The notes under the pieces: generated by a model
The model's database searches: none
Told to the model about the DNA's origin: nothing
What the model saw: only the letters and a program-made list of their open reading frames with translations
Shown: positions 41,211 through 49,529 of the stretch, piece by piece
How positions within the stretch are numbered: the first letter of the stretch is position 1
How the letters are laid out: every line of letters starts with the position of its first letter
Assembly: GCA_964549135.1 (NCBI GenBank)
Contig: CAZJUJ010000005.1
Span: 1 to 64,000 of the forward strand
Source: RUG563 sp964549135
GTDB taxonomy: Bacteria; Bacillota; Clostridia; Christensenellales; Aristaeellaceae
Length of the DNA stretch: 64,000 nucleotides
Direction of reading: 5' to 3'
Made by a program: the position numbers and the translations under genes

Positions 41211-42539
41211 ATGAAGAAAAAAGGATTATTGGCGCTGCTGTTGGCGGTTATGCTGCTCATGAGCGGCTGCACCCTGGTTGCTGTGGATGAAGAGGCGGAT
41301 AACGCCCAGATCATCCTGGATGTGAATGGCACCACCGTCAATAAGGGTACCTTCAATTCCCTGGTGGAAAACACCCTGGCCCAGTATGAATACATGAATC
41401 AGATGTATTCCTATCTGGGCATGAGCGCCAGTTTCCCCACCGATACCGCTACCGTGCGGCAGGAGGTGCTTACCTCCAATATCCAGAATATCGTGGCCAA
41501 TCTCAAGGCCAAGGAACTGGGTATGGATCAGCTTACCGAGGAAGAAACCGCCGAGGCTGAAGCGGCTGCCGAGGAAAGCTATGCCGCTTATCTGCAGCAG
41601 ATCAATACCACCTACTTTGCCGACAGCGAGCTGGAGGATGAGGCGGCCCTGACCGCCCAGGCCGAAGCGTACATCGCTGAAAACGAGCTGGTGGGCAAGG
41701 AATACTTTGTGGATTCCGCCAAGCAGGAAAAGGCCCTGGAAAAGCTGCGGAATGAGACCGTCAAGGATGTGGCCGTGACGGAGGAGGAGCTGACCGCCGC
41801 GCTGGATGAAAAGGTGCAGACCGAAAAGGAAGACTACGCCACCAATCTCAGCTATTACGGTTCTTCCGTTAATGGCGGCGCTCAGGTCTATTACACCCCT
41901 GCCGGGTATCGGTATGTGAAGCATATTCTGGTGAAATTCACCGAAGAGGATTCTGCCGCCATTACCGAAAAGCAGACCGCCCTGAACACGGCGGAGGCCG
42001 CCCTTACCGACGCGAAGACCGCCCTTGAGGCCGCCGCTGAGGATGCGGATACCGCTGCCCTGCAGGCCGCCGCCGATGCCGCCCAGGCGACCCGGGATGA
42101 GGCCGCTGCCGCTCTGGAAAATGCCCAGGAGACCGCCCGCCAGAACATCAAGGCAAAGGTGGACGAAATCTATGCCCTGGCCACCGCCGAGGGTGCCGAT
42201 TTCGATGCGCTGGTTGCCCAGTATAATGAGGATACCGGCATGCCCGCCGTGGGCTATGCCCTGTGCGAGGGCTATAGCTACTTCGTTTCCTCCTTCACCG
42301 CTGCCGGTATGGCCCTGGAAAATGTGGGCGATATCAGCGAGCCTGTGGAATCCACCTATGGCTACCATATCATGCAGTATAGCGCGGATATCCCCGAGGG
42401 CCCCGTCGCGCTGGACGCCGTCCGCGATACGCTGGAAACCGAAGTGCTGACCGAAAAGCAGGACGCCGCCTATAACACGGCCCTGGAACAGTGGGTCAGC
42501 GAAGCCGATGTGAAGACCTACACCGATCGCCTGAACTGA
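41211..42539 (+). CDS. PrsA-like parvulin foldase lipoprotein with coiled-coil insert
   Basis: A 442-aa lipoprotein: signal peptide with lipobox LMSGC (Cys at about residue 21). A SurA/PrsA-type helical domain (about 35-220) precedes the PpiC domain. The first PpiC strand YVKHILVKF (about 236-244) is separated from the rest (GADFDALVAQYNED, near 331-344; YGYHIMQYS near 383) by roughly 70 residues of Ala/Glu/Thr-rich heptads that should form a coiled coil. Normal parvulins have a short loop there. The role is folding of secreted proteins at the outer face. Element copy 4 starts at the stop codon. Confidence 0.88.
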   Translation: MKKKGLLALLLAVMLLMSGCTLVAVDEEADNAQIILDVNGTTVNKGTFNSLVENTLAQYEYMNQMYSYLGMSASFPTDTATVRQEVLTSNIQNIVANLKAKELGMDQLTEEETAEAEAAAEESYAAYLQQINTTYFADSELEDEAALTAQAEAYIAENELVGKEYFVDSAKQEKALEKLRNETVKDVAVTEEELTAALDEKVQTEKEDYATNLSYYGSSVNGGAQVYYTPAGYRYVKHILVKFTEEDSAAITEKQTALNTAEAALTDAKTALEAAAEDADTAALQAAADAAQATRDEAAAALENAQETARQNIKAKVDEIYALATAEGADFDALVAQYNEDTGMPAVGYALCEGYSYFVSSFTAAGMALENVGDISEPVESTYGYHIMQYSADIPEGPVALDAVRDTLETEVLTEKQDAAYNTALEQWVSEADVKTYTDRLN

Positions 42540-42559
42540 CGGTGAAAAAACGAAATATT

Positions 42560-42683
42560 GCGAGAGGGTGCTTTTGATTTCAAAAGCACCCTCTCGCACT
42601 CTCCCGAAAACCGGGGACGGGACACGGTGGGAAATAATTGCGGGAGGGTGCTTTTGACGCAAAAGCATCCTCCTGCAATTATT
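42560..42683. repeat. Palindromic intergenic element, copy 4 (short form)
   Basis: A 124-bp form that keeps both end hairpins but lacks the middle. The left hairpin is a perfect 17-bp stem, GCGAGAGGGTGCTTTTG with CAAAAGCACCCTCTCGC. Compared with other copies, two base pairs changed on both arms. The right hairpin extends into AATAATTGC / GCAATTATT. The stop codon of the gene at 42679 lies in the right flank, and the parvulin stop abuts the left flank, so it separates two converging genes. Confidence 0.88.
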
Positions 42684-43512
42684 TCCCCGTCCGCGTCTTC
42701 CATTGGGCGAAGCAGCGGCAGGCGGCGGCCAGGAGGGCGCAGGCGATGCCCGGGGCGATATAGTAGGGCAGGCGGCTGATCAGATACATAGAGAGCAGGA
42801 GCAGGCTATAGAGGGCATAGCGCGGGGCGCGGCGGCGATCCAGAATGGTAGCCAGCCATTTTCGGGCGGGGGGCCGGGCACGGCGGCGTTTGCCCAAAGC
42901 GATCAATTGCGCATCGGTGGCGGGGCTGGCCTGGCCAAAGAGCGCGATGAGCGCCCCCCGCTCCAGGAGGGTCACAGGGATTTCCCCCTCCGCCTGGCTT
43001 CTGGCGGCAGGCGAAATGCCGCAGGGCGCGCAGAGCAGGGCGCGCCCGGCCCCGGAAAGGCTGGCGGCGCGCTGAACGGATAAAACCCGTTCTGCTCCCA
43101 GGCTTGCTGCCATGGGCAATTGGGCAAAGGCGATGAGCAGCGTTTCCTCCCCCCGGGTGCAGAGGATGCCCTCGCTGCCCGAGCGCACAAGGCACATGGG
43201 CGAGCGCAGGGAAAGCAGCATGGCCGTTTCAAAATGCGCCTGCGCCGCCGGGGCGAGCAGCAGCCGCTCCAGGGCCAATTCCCCGCCGATGCGGGCGCGC
43301 AGCCGCTTTTCCTTTCGCCGCAGCCGGTCATCCCGGGTTTTCCTGCGCAGGAGGAGAATCATCAGATACAGGGCCAGCCCGGCGGAGAGGGCGGAGGCCC
43401 GGGTACCCCAGAGAAAAAAGAAAAAGCCCAGGGAAAGAAAAAGGGACAGCAAATGAAAGCCCAGGGCATCCATCCATTGGCTGATTTTTGTGCTGTGCAA
43501 ATATTCCTGCAT
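42679..43512 (-). CDS. Unknown membrane protein
   Basis: A 277-aa protein. Two helices lie near the N-terminus (about residues 17-53), two near the C-terminus (about 228-268), and a soluble middle of about 150 residues is rich in Arg and Ala, with a stretch GKRRRARPPARKW before helix 3. I do not recognise a family; the layout recalls nuclease- or protease-related membrane proteins with a cytoplasmic domain, but no catalytic motif is apparent. Weak ribosome site. The gene is divergent from the NadD-YqeK gene. Its TAA is supplied by the flank of element copy 4. Confidence 0.6.
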   Translation of the reverse strand: MQEYLHSTKISQWMDALGFHLLSLFLSLGFFFFLWGTRASALSAGLALYLMILLLRRKTRDDRLRRKEKRLRARIGGELALERLLLAPAAQAHFETAMLLSLRSPMCLVRSGSEGILCTRGEETLLIAFAQLPMAASLGAERVLSVQRAASLSGAGRALLCAPCGISPAARSQAEGEIPVTLLERGALIALFGQASPATDAQLIALGKRRRARPPARKWLATILDRRRAPRYALYSLLLLSMYLISRLPYYIAPGIACALLAAACRCFAQWKTRTGK

Positions 43513-43533
43513 GGTTTTTTTGCGCCTCCCCTC

Positions 43534-43562
43534 TTTTCAGAATGCCCAAAATGCGCTATACT
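43534..43562 (+). promoter_or_regulatory. Promoter very close to the nadD-yqeK start
   Basis: -35 TTTTCA, 17-bp spacer, -10 TATACT. The predicted transcript start near 43569 leaves only about 5-15 bases before the start codon. Confidence 0.6.
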
Positions 43563-43573
43563 ATGGGCAGGAG

Positions 43574-44758
43574 ATGAGATTTTTGCGGCGATTGGGCGTA
43601 TTGGGCGGTACCTTTGATCCGATTCACGAGGGGCATCTGATGCTGGCGCGGCAGGCCATCAGGGAGGCCGGGCTGGATCAGGCGGTGCTTATGCCCATGG
43701 CCCGTCCGGCCCATCGGGATACGGAGGCCGCCGCCCATCATCGCTATGCCATGTGCAGCCGGGCCGTTGAGGGGGAAAGGGATATTCTTCTTTCCCGGGC
43801 CGGCATGGAGGAAGAAAACCGGTATACGGTAGATACCCTGGATGCATTGCAGCGGGAATACCCGGATGCAGCCTTTACCTTTATCCTGGGCGCGGATAAA
43901 TTGCCCTCTCTTCCCTACTGGCGGGGGGCGGAGCGATTATTTTCCTTCTGCGATTTCCTCTGCTTTCCCCGAACGGGCGTTTCGACGGAGGAAAGCCTGC
44001 TGAAGGCCCGGGCCGCAGGGGCGCGTGTGCGTCTGGCCCAGGCGGTCTGCCCGCCCTATTCCGCCTCGGTGCTGCGGGCGCAGCTGGCGCGGCTGGAGGA
44101 TCCCGCCGGGCTCCCCCAGGGCGTATTATGGTATATCGCGGAAAACGGCCTGTATCAGCCCGATTGGCTGCCCCGGCTGCGGGAAATGATGAGCGCCCAT
44201 CGCTTCAAGCATACCCTGGGCGTGCGCAAGGAGGCGCTGCGGCTGGCTGCGCTGCATGGCATTCCGCTGCTCAAGGCGGCTGCCGCCGGGCTGTTGCATG
44301 ATTGCGCCAAGGGCATGCCCCAGGCGGAAATGGAAAAAATCGCCCGGGAGGGGCGGCTGGTTGCGGGGGAAGAGATGCTCTCCTCCGGCGCAATGCTCCA
44401 TGGCCCGGTGGGCGCGTATGTGGCGCAGAAGCAATTCGGGATTCGGGATCAGGATGTTTTGAACGCCATTCGCAGCCATACCGTGGGCCGTCCCGGCATG
44501 AGCGCGCTGGAATTATGCATTTTCGTTGCCGATGCGGCAGAGGAGGGCCGGGAGCCCTATCCGGGGCTGGAGGAAATCCGCCTGCTTTCCCGGCATTCTC
44601 TGGCTGCCGCCGCGCTTTATTCCCTCCGAACCACCCGGGAATATGTGGAAAGGAGCGGCCGCCCCTTTTTCCCCATTGCCATTGAAACGGCGGCCTGGCT
44701 GGAAAAAAGCCTGACACCGGAAGAAAAAACGCTTATGGATCGTATCCATCAGAAATAA
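43574..44758 (+). CDS. nadD: NadD-YqeK fusion: nicotinate-nucleotide adenylyltransferase plus HD hydrolase
   Basis: A 394-aa two-domain protein. Residues 1-190 are NadD: GGTFDPIHEGHL (about 11-22), FILGADKLPSLPYW (about 97-110), and CPPYSASVLR where ISSTxIR is usual. Residues 200-390 are YqeK: HTLGVRKEA (about 215), GLLHDCAKG (about 237), AIRSHTVGRPGMSALE (about 297). NadD makes NaAD for NAD synthesis; YqeK-type HD proteins cleave Ap4A-like dinucleotides. The two are usually separate neighbours. ATG 43574 sits directly on GGAG; TTG 43583 is spaced better and may be the real start. Confidence 0.88.
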   Translation: MRFLRRLGVLGGTFDPIHEGHLMLARQAIREAGLDQAVLMPMARPAHRDTEAAAHHRYAMCSRAVEGERDILLSRAGMEEENRYTVDTLDALQREYPDAAFTFILGADKLPSLPYWRGAERLFSFCDFLCFPRTGVSTEESLLKARAAGARVRLAQAVCPPYSASVLRAQLARLEDPAGLPQGVLWYIAENGLYQPDWLPRLREMMSAHRFKHTLGVRKEALRLAALHGIPLLKAAAAGLLHDCAKGMPQAEMEKIAREGRLVAGEEMLSSGAMLHGPVGAYVAQKQFGIRDQDVLNAIRSHTVGRPGMSALELCIFVADAAEEGREPYPGLEEIRLLSRHSLAAAALYSLRTTREYVERSGRPFFPIAIETAAWLEKSLTPEEKTLMDRIHQK

Positions 44759-44771
44759 AGGAGGTACCTGG

Positions 44772-45143
44772 ATGAACCCGAATGCATTGGCACAAAGGAT
44801 TGCCCGCATCCTCTATGACAAAAAAGCGCTGGATATTGTGGTGCTGAACGTGGGGCATTTGACGGTGATTACCGATTATATGGTGATTGCCTCCGGCCGC
44901 TCCTCCCTGCAGGTGAAGGCCCTGGCGGATGATGTGGATGACGCCATGGCCATGGAGGGCATTCCCCTGCGCGCCCGGGAGGGAGCGGGGGAGGGCCGCT
45001 GGATCGTGCTGGATTTCGGCACGGTGCTGGTGCATATTTTCCATCCGGAGGATCGCCAGTTTTACCATCTGGAGCGGCTATGGGAGGATGGGCAGAATCG
45101 CATGGCCCTGCCCTTCCTGGAAGAGGAAGATAAACCCCAATGA
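44772..45143 (+). CDS. rsfS: Ribosomal silencing factor RsfS
   Basis: A 123-aa member of the RsfS/Iojap family that binds uL14 and keeps subunits apart in starvation. Recognisable segments are LDIVVLNVGHLTVITDYMVI (residues 21-40), SGRSSLQVKALADDV (about 42-56) and EGRWIVLDFGTVLVHIF (about 74-90). AAAGGAGG precedes the start. The yqeK-rsfS order matches the classical Firmicutes arrangement. Its stop overlaps the start of the next gene by four bases. Confidence 0.95.
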   Translation: MNPNALAQRIARILYDKKALDIVVLNVGHLTVITDYMVIASGRSSLQVKALADDVDDAMAMEGIPLRAREGAGEGRWIVLDFGTVLVHIFHPEDRQFYHLERLWEDGQNRMALPFLEEEDKPQ

Positions 45144-45487
45144 ATATACAGATTTATGCGTTCAAGCGTAATTTCGATACCCAGAAGGCCGAGCGATTTT
45201 TTAAGGAAAGGCAGATTCCCTATCAGCTGCTGGATCTGAAAAAGCATAAGCTGGGCCAGCGGGAGCTTTCCCTTTTTGCCCGGCGGCTGGGGGCGGAAAA
45301 CCTGGTGGACAGGCAGAACCCCGATGCCCTCTCCCATCCCGTGGCCCATACGGATGACGCGGCCTATATCCTGGAATGCCTGGCGGAGCAGCCCCGCTTT
45401 CTGCGCACGCCTATCGTCCGGAACGGCGAACAGGTGACGCTGGGCGCGGACGAGGGCACCTGGGAGGAATGGCTGAAAAAGGGCTGA
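45140..45487 (+). CDS. ArsC/Spx-family thioredoxin-fold protein without catalytic cysteine
   Basis: A 115-aa protein with the ArsC/YffB fold. It has FDTQKAERFFKER (residues 12-24), IPYQLLDLKKHKL (about 25-37) and the cis-Pro segment RTPIVRNG (about 91-98). The N-terminal Cys found in arsenate reductases and Spx is replaced (YAFKRNFDTQ), so redox activity is not expected. A regulatory or structural role is inferred. It is the last gene after nadD-yqeK and rsfS; element copy 5 follows immediately. Confidence 0.78.
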   Translation: MNIQIYAFKRNFDTQKAERFFKERQIPYQLLDLKKHKLGQRELSLFARRLGAENLVDRQNPDALSHPVAHTDDAAYILECLAEQPRFLRTPIVRNGEQVTLGADEGTWEEWLKKG

Positions 45488-45512
45488 GGGAAGGAGAGAC
45501 GGGGATTTTTTT

Positions 45513-45864
45513 GCGGGAGGATGCTTATGCGTCAAAAGCACCCTACCGCGCCCTCCCGAAAACCGGCTCTGGATGGATCATGGCGTGGGAAAACCGGGCT
45601 GGATGCCAGAGCAGCAAAAGAGGCGGGGATATTTGCGGGAGAACGATTCTTTGCGATCAAGGAACGGTTTCCCGTGCCCTCCTGGAAAGCGGCGCCGGAT
45701 GGCCTGTGCGCGAAGCCTGTTTAGGCGGCTGCCAGCCCGGCGAAAAGAAATAGCAGCTTGAAAAACGACAGCAATGCCTTCACGTTTGGCGGGGACATTG
45801 CTGTTTTGCTTCATTCAGGGGCGGTTTTCGGGAGGGTGCTTTTGACGCAGAAGCGCTCTCCGGC
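45513..45864. repeat. Palindromic intergenic element, copy 5 (degenerate)
   Basis: A 352-bp, more diverged member. The left end (45513) and the following AAAACCGGCTCTGGATG are clear. A second, decayed left hairpin lies near 45639. The centre pairs ACAGCAATG with CATTGCTGT (about 45767-45803). The right end around 45826-45864 is partly decayed (CAGAAGCGCTCTCCGG). Unlike copies 2-4 it separates two genes of the same direction. Confidence 0.8.
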
Positions 45865-45906
45865 AAATATCTTTTTTGAAAAGCAAAATGAAATGGAGGA
45901 ATTGGC

Positions 45907-47043
45907 ATGGTTCATTATGATCTGCTCATCCGGGGCGGATGGGTGATTGATCCCGAAAATGGTCTGGATGGGCAGGCGGATGCGGCGGTTTCCCGGGGGA
46001 AGATTGCGGCGGTGGGCGATTTAGGGGGCGCATCGGCGGAGCAGGAGATTGACGCCCGGGGCTGTCTTGTGCTGCCCGGGCTGATTGATTCCCATTGCCA
46101 TCTGGCCCCGCTTTCCGCCATCGGCGTGCCGGCGGATGCCTTCTGCTTCCCCTCCGGGGTGACCACGGCGGTGGATGCGGGCAGCGCGGGCAGCGCCAAT
46201 TATGAATTGCTGCGGCCGGGGATGATGTATGCCCGGACGGGGCAGCGGGTTTTTCTGCATGTCTGCCCCTCGGGGCTGGCGGGCTTTCGGGCACAGGTGG
46301 AAAATATTGATCCCGCCTGCTTTGATGCGGCCTCGCTCAAGCGATTAAAGGAAAAATACCCATCGGAAATCGTGGGCCTGAAAATCCGGGTAGGGCGGGA
46401 AACCAACCGGGATATGGGCTTTGCGCCCCTGCGCCGGGCCCGGGAAATTGCCGGGGAAATGCGGCTTCCGCTGATGGTGCATTGCACCGATCCCGCCCTT
46501 TCCATGGCGGAGATTCTTTCCTGCCTGGAAAAGGGGGATATCATCACCCATCCCTATCACGGCCATGGCCGCACGCTGATGGAGGCGGGGGGCATGGAGG
46601 CACTGGCGGCAGCCAGAGAGCGGGGCGTATATCTGGATGTAGGGGATGCGGGCCGCCATATCTCCTTTGCCGTCATGCGGGAGGCCCTCCGCCGGGGCCT
46701 GACCCCCGATACCATCAGCACCGATGCCACCGAGCGGGGCTTCTTTAATAAGCGCACGGCCTTCAGCCTGCCCTTCTGCATGTCCAAATGGCTGAATCTG
46801 GGCATGCCGCTTTCCTGGGCCGTGGCCTGCGTAACCCGGAATGCCGCCCGGATGCTGGGCCTTTCCGGGCAGGCCGGGGCGCTTACCCCGGGCATGGCGG
46901 CGGATATCGCCGTTTTCCGCTTGGAGGAAGCCGATATGGAATTCCGGGACGGGGTGGGGGAATGCCTCCGGGGAAGAAAAATTCTGCATCCGCTGCTGAC
47001 GGTGAAGGGCGGCGCGGTGGTATACCGGGATATTCTTTTCTGA
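45907..47043 (+). CDS. Amidohydrolase/deacetylase-family metallohydrolase
   Basis: A 378-aa dihydroorotase-like TIM-barrel hydrolase of the EF_0837 type. Metal site: DSHCHL (about residues 61-66), a possible carboxylated Lys in GLKIRVG (about 157), VHCTD (about 191), THPYHGHG (about 213) and the catalytic Asp in STDATERG (about 270). These enzymes deacetylate or hydrolyse small N-acyl or ring substrates; the substrate here is unknown. GGAGGAATT precedes the start. It lies upstream of the sugar-catabolic region, separated by 185 bp of AT-rich DNA. Confidence 0.85.
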   Translation: MVHYDLLIRGGWVIDPENGLDGQADAAVSRGKIAAVGDLGGASAEQEIDARGCLVLPGLIDSHCHLAPLSAIGVPADAFCFPSGVTTAVDAGSAGSANYELLRPGMMYARTGQRVFLHVCPSGLAGFRAQVENIDPACFDAASLKRLKEKYPSEIVGLKIRVGRETNRDMGFAPLRRAREIAGEMRLPLMVHCTDPALSMAEILSCLEKGDIITHPYHGHGRTLMEAGGMEALAAARERGVYLDVGDAGRHISFAVMREALRRGLTPDTISTDATERGFFNKRTAFSLPFCMSKWLNLGMPLSWAVACVTRNAARMLGLSGQAGALTPGMAADIAVFRLEEADMEFRDGVGECLRGRKILHPLLTVKGGAVVYRDILF

Positions 47044-47059
47044 TGCGGGGCGGCATTTG

Positions 47060-47228
47060 TCCCTTTCTCAGGAAAAAAATGATAATTTCGGGTAATATAT
47101 CGAATTATAGATATGGCGTATAAAATCTTAAAATTAGGATATTGCCTGAATTTATCATGAAAGATAAAATGATAGATGGGAAAACCCCTTGAACTGATCA
47201 ACAATTGATAGAAAGAAGGCACCAACTC
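47060..47228 (+). promoter_or_regulatory. AT-rich control region of the catabolic operon
   Basis: An AT-rich pocket in GC-rich surroundings with two small inverted repeats: TTATC-6-GATAA (47152-47167) and ATCAA-3-TTGAT (47197-47209). Several -10-like TATAAA/TAATAT words occur, but I cannot choose one promoter. It is a likely binding site for a regulator encoded elsewhere. Confidence 0.5.
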
Positions 47229-48620
47229 ATGCTGAATTACAAGGTCAAGATCGGTCTGGCTCCCATGCGTCGCGATGTTACCCCCCGCCCCGGCATTTTT
47301 AACTGGGAAAAGGCGGAGGAGCGCGGCCACAAGTGCGTGGATTACATTAAGAAGCATTTCGCCTCCGAAAACGTGTCCTTCGTGGATCTGGAAGGCATCA
47401 ACGCCGTGGATGTTATGTATAACGAAGCGGATGCCGAAAAGGTGATCGAGCGCTTCAATGCCGAAAAGGTGGACGCCGTTTTCCTGATCAACTGCAACTT
47501 CGGCAATGAGGAAATCGGCGCGATCGTGGGCCGCGGCGTGGGCAAGCCCGTGTGCATCTGGGCCCCCATGGATGATTCCTTCCTGCCCGACGGCACCCGC
47601 TATACCGACAGCCAGTGCGGCCTCTTTGGCGTCAGCCGGCAATTGCAGCGCTATCATGTGCCCTTCTCCTACATCGAAACCTCTACCGTGGACAGCGATA
47701 CCTTCGCCCAGGGCTTTAAGAAATTCGTTTCCGTTGCCTGCATGGTGAAGAATTTCCGCGGCATGCGCATTGCCCAGGTCGGCATGCGGCCCAAGCCCTT
47801 CAATTCCGTTATCTTCAATGAAGGCGAACTGATGGAAAAATTCGGCCTGCAGGTGATCCCCGTGAATATGGCGGTGGTCATTGACAAATACAATCAGATC
47901 CTCAGGGAAAACGATGCCGAGCTGGAAGAGGGTGCCAAGATGCTCCTTTCCCGCTATGAAATGGATGATCTGACGCCCCCCCTGCTCAAGAAGGTCTATG
48001 CCTTCGTGCTTCTGTTTCAGTGGGTGTTCAAGAATTACAATGTGCAGGCCGTTTCCGCCGAATGCTGGACTGCCATGCAGCTGGGCGTAGGCGCGATGCC
48101 CTGCACCGCCTATTCCGTGCTGGCCGATATGGGCTATATCATCTCCTGCGAAAGCGATATGCACGGCGCCATCACCATGGCCCTGCTCTCCTGCGCTTCC
48201 CTGGGCAAGAAGATCCCCTTCTTCGGCGAATTCACCGTCCGTCATCCCGAAAACAAGAATGCCGAGCTGCTCTGGCATTGCGGCCCCTTCGCCTACAGCC
48301 TCAAGGATGATAAGACGCCCTGCAAGAATGTGAACATGCGCCAGTGGTTCCAGGTGAAGAAGGGCGAATATACCGTTTCCCGCATGGATCAGGATAACGG
48401 CACCTACACCCTGCTGGCCGGTACCTGCAAATCCACCGAGGGCCCCTACACCTTCGGCACCTATCTCTGGGCCGAATTCGAAAATCTGGCTGCCTGGGAA
48501 AAGAAGCTGGTGGAAGGCCCCTACATCCATCATATGGCTGAAATCGAGGGCGATTACACCGAAGAATTGGCCGAATTCTGCAAGTATGTGCCCGGCCTGA
48601 CCCTGGATACCGTAAAATAA
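47229..48620 (+). CDS. L-fucose isomerase-like sugar isomerase
   Basis: A 463-aa protein of the FucI/AraA-related family (COG2407). It has the N-terminal VKIGLAPMRRDVT, an alternating alpha/beta region with INCNFGNEEIGAIVGRG (about residues 85-101), a central segment VSAECWTAMQLG (about 278-289) and the metal-binding C-terminal part with CESDMHGAITMALLS and LWHCGPF. It should interconvert an aldose and ketose with divalent metal. The sugar is unknown. Codons are strongly C-ending, implying high expression. AAGAAGG precedes the ATG. First gene of the 47-54.6 kb operon. Confidence 0.8.
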   Translation: MLNYKVKIGLAPMRRDVTPRPGIFNWEKAEERGHKCVDYIKKHFASENVSFVDLEGINAVDVMYNEADAEKVIERFNAEKVDAVFLINCNFGNEEIGAIVGRGVGKPVCIWAPMDDSFLPDGTRYTDSQCGLFGVSRQLQRYHVPFSYIETSTVDSDTFAQGFKKFVSVACMVKNFRGMRIAQVGMRPKPFNSVIFNEGELMEKFGLQVIPVNMAVVIDKYNQILRENDAELEEGAKMLLSRYEMDDLTPPLLKKVYAFVLLFQWVFKNYNVQAVSAECWTAMQLGVGAMPCTAYSVLADMGYIISCESDMHGAITMALLSCASLGKKIPFFGEFTVRHPENKNAELLWHCGPFAYSLKDDKTPCKNVNMRQWFQVKKGEYTVSRMDQDNGTYTLLAGTCKSTEGPYTFGTYLWAEFENLAAWEKKLVEGPYIHHMAEIEGDYTEELAEFCKYVPGLTLDTVK

Positions 48621-48632
48621 TCTGTCTGCACG

Positions 48633-48662
48633 CCCCGACGCTCCCTTGGGGGAACGCCGGGG
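48633..48662 (+). other. Intercistronic stem-loop
   Basis: CCCCGACGCTCCC pairs with GGGAACGCCGGGG (two mismatches), with no T-run, between the isomerase and aldolase genes. Likely an mRNA processing or stability element. Confidence 0.55.
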
Positions 48663-48698
48663 CCGCGCATGCAGCATCATAAAGGGGGATATACAATA

Positions 48699-49529
48699 AT
48701 GCTTACCAACATGAAAACCCTGCTGGAAATCGCGGAAAAGAATAACTGCGCCATCCCTGCCTTCAATGCCTATAACGGCGAAACCGCCCTGGGCATCATC
48801 AAGGCCGCCGAGGAAGCCAACGCCTGCGTCATCATCCAGATGTACAGCCGTCTGTTCATGAGCGAGGAGGCCGAATTCGTTTCTCCCAGCATCGTGGCGG
48901 CGGCCCATCGCTCCAAGGTGAAGATCTGCTATCATCTGGATCACGGCTCCTGCGATGAAGCGGTGTACCGCGCCGTAAAGTATGGCTGCTCCAGCATCAT
49001 GCGCGATGCCAGCGCCCTGCCCATGGAAGAAAATATCGCGGTGATGAAGAATATCACCCACTACATGCATGATCTGGGCATCGATGTGGAAGCCGAGCTG
49101 GGCCATGTGGGCTTTGCCAAGGATGGCGTCAGCACCGATTACACCAAGGTGGATGAGGCCAAGCGCTTCTGCGAGGAAACCGGCGTGGACGCCCTGGCTG
49201 TTGCCGTGGGCACCGCCCATGGCCATTACAAGCAGGCCCCCGTGCTGGCCCTGGATCGCATTAAGGAACTGCATGATGCCATTCCCGCGGCCCTGGTTCT
49301 CCATGGCGGCAGCGGCGTGCCCGATGATCAGATCGTGGCCAGCATCAAGGCCGGTATCCGCAAGATCAATTTCGGCACCGATGTGTGCCTGGCCTTCCTG
49401 GACGAAGTGCGCCGGGTGGATTCCTCCATCATCGGCGTGGATACCTTCATGAAGGAGCCCGTGCAGGCTGTGAAGCGCTTTGCGCTGGAAAAGATCAAGC
49501 TGCTGGGCGCGGAGGGCACCAATGCGTAA
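48699..49529 (+). CDS. Class II (zinc) ketose-bisphosphate-type aldolase
   Basis: A 276-aa class II aldolase of the FbaA/GatY/KbaY family. Zinc ligands and active site are seen in YHLDHGSCDEA (about residues 80-90), MRDASALPMEEN (about 105), EAELGHVGF (about 133), GTAHGHYK (about 173) and LHGGSGVPDD (about 206). It cleaves a phosphorylated ketose to DHAP and an aldehyde. Which sugar (fructose, tagatose or a deoxy-ketose) is unknown. AAAGGGGGAT precedes the start. It overlaps the next gene by eight bases. Confidence 0.9.
   Translation: MLTNMKTLLEIAEKNNCAIPAFNAYNGETALGIIKAAEEANACVIIQMYSRLFMSEEAEFVSPSIVAAAHRSKVKICYHLDHGSCDEAVYRAVKYGCSSIMRDASALPMEENIAVMKNITHYMHDLGIDVEAELGHVGFAKDGVSTDYTKVDEAKRFCEETGVDALAVAVGTAHGHYKQAPVLALDRIKELHDAIPAALVLHGGSGVPDDQIVASIKAGIRKINFGTDVCLAFLDEVRRVDSSIIGVDTFMKEPVQAVKRFALEKIKLLGAEGTNA

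Noticed and set aside
1..45864. CRISPR array from the repeated hairpins
   Set aside because: The copies are kilobases apart, have no regular spacers, and no cas gene is present.
46557..49304. 915-codon minus-strand ORF
   Set aside because: Antisense across three recognised genes and an AT-rich control region; no ribosome site or family.
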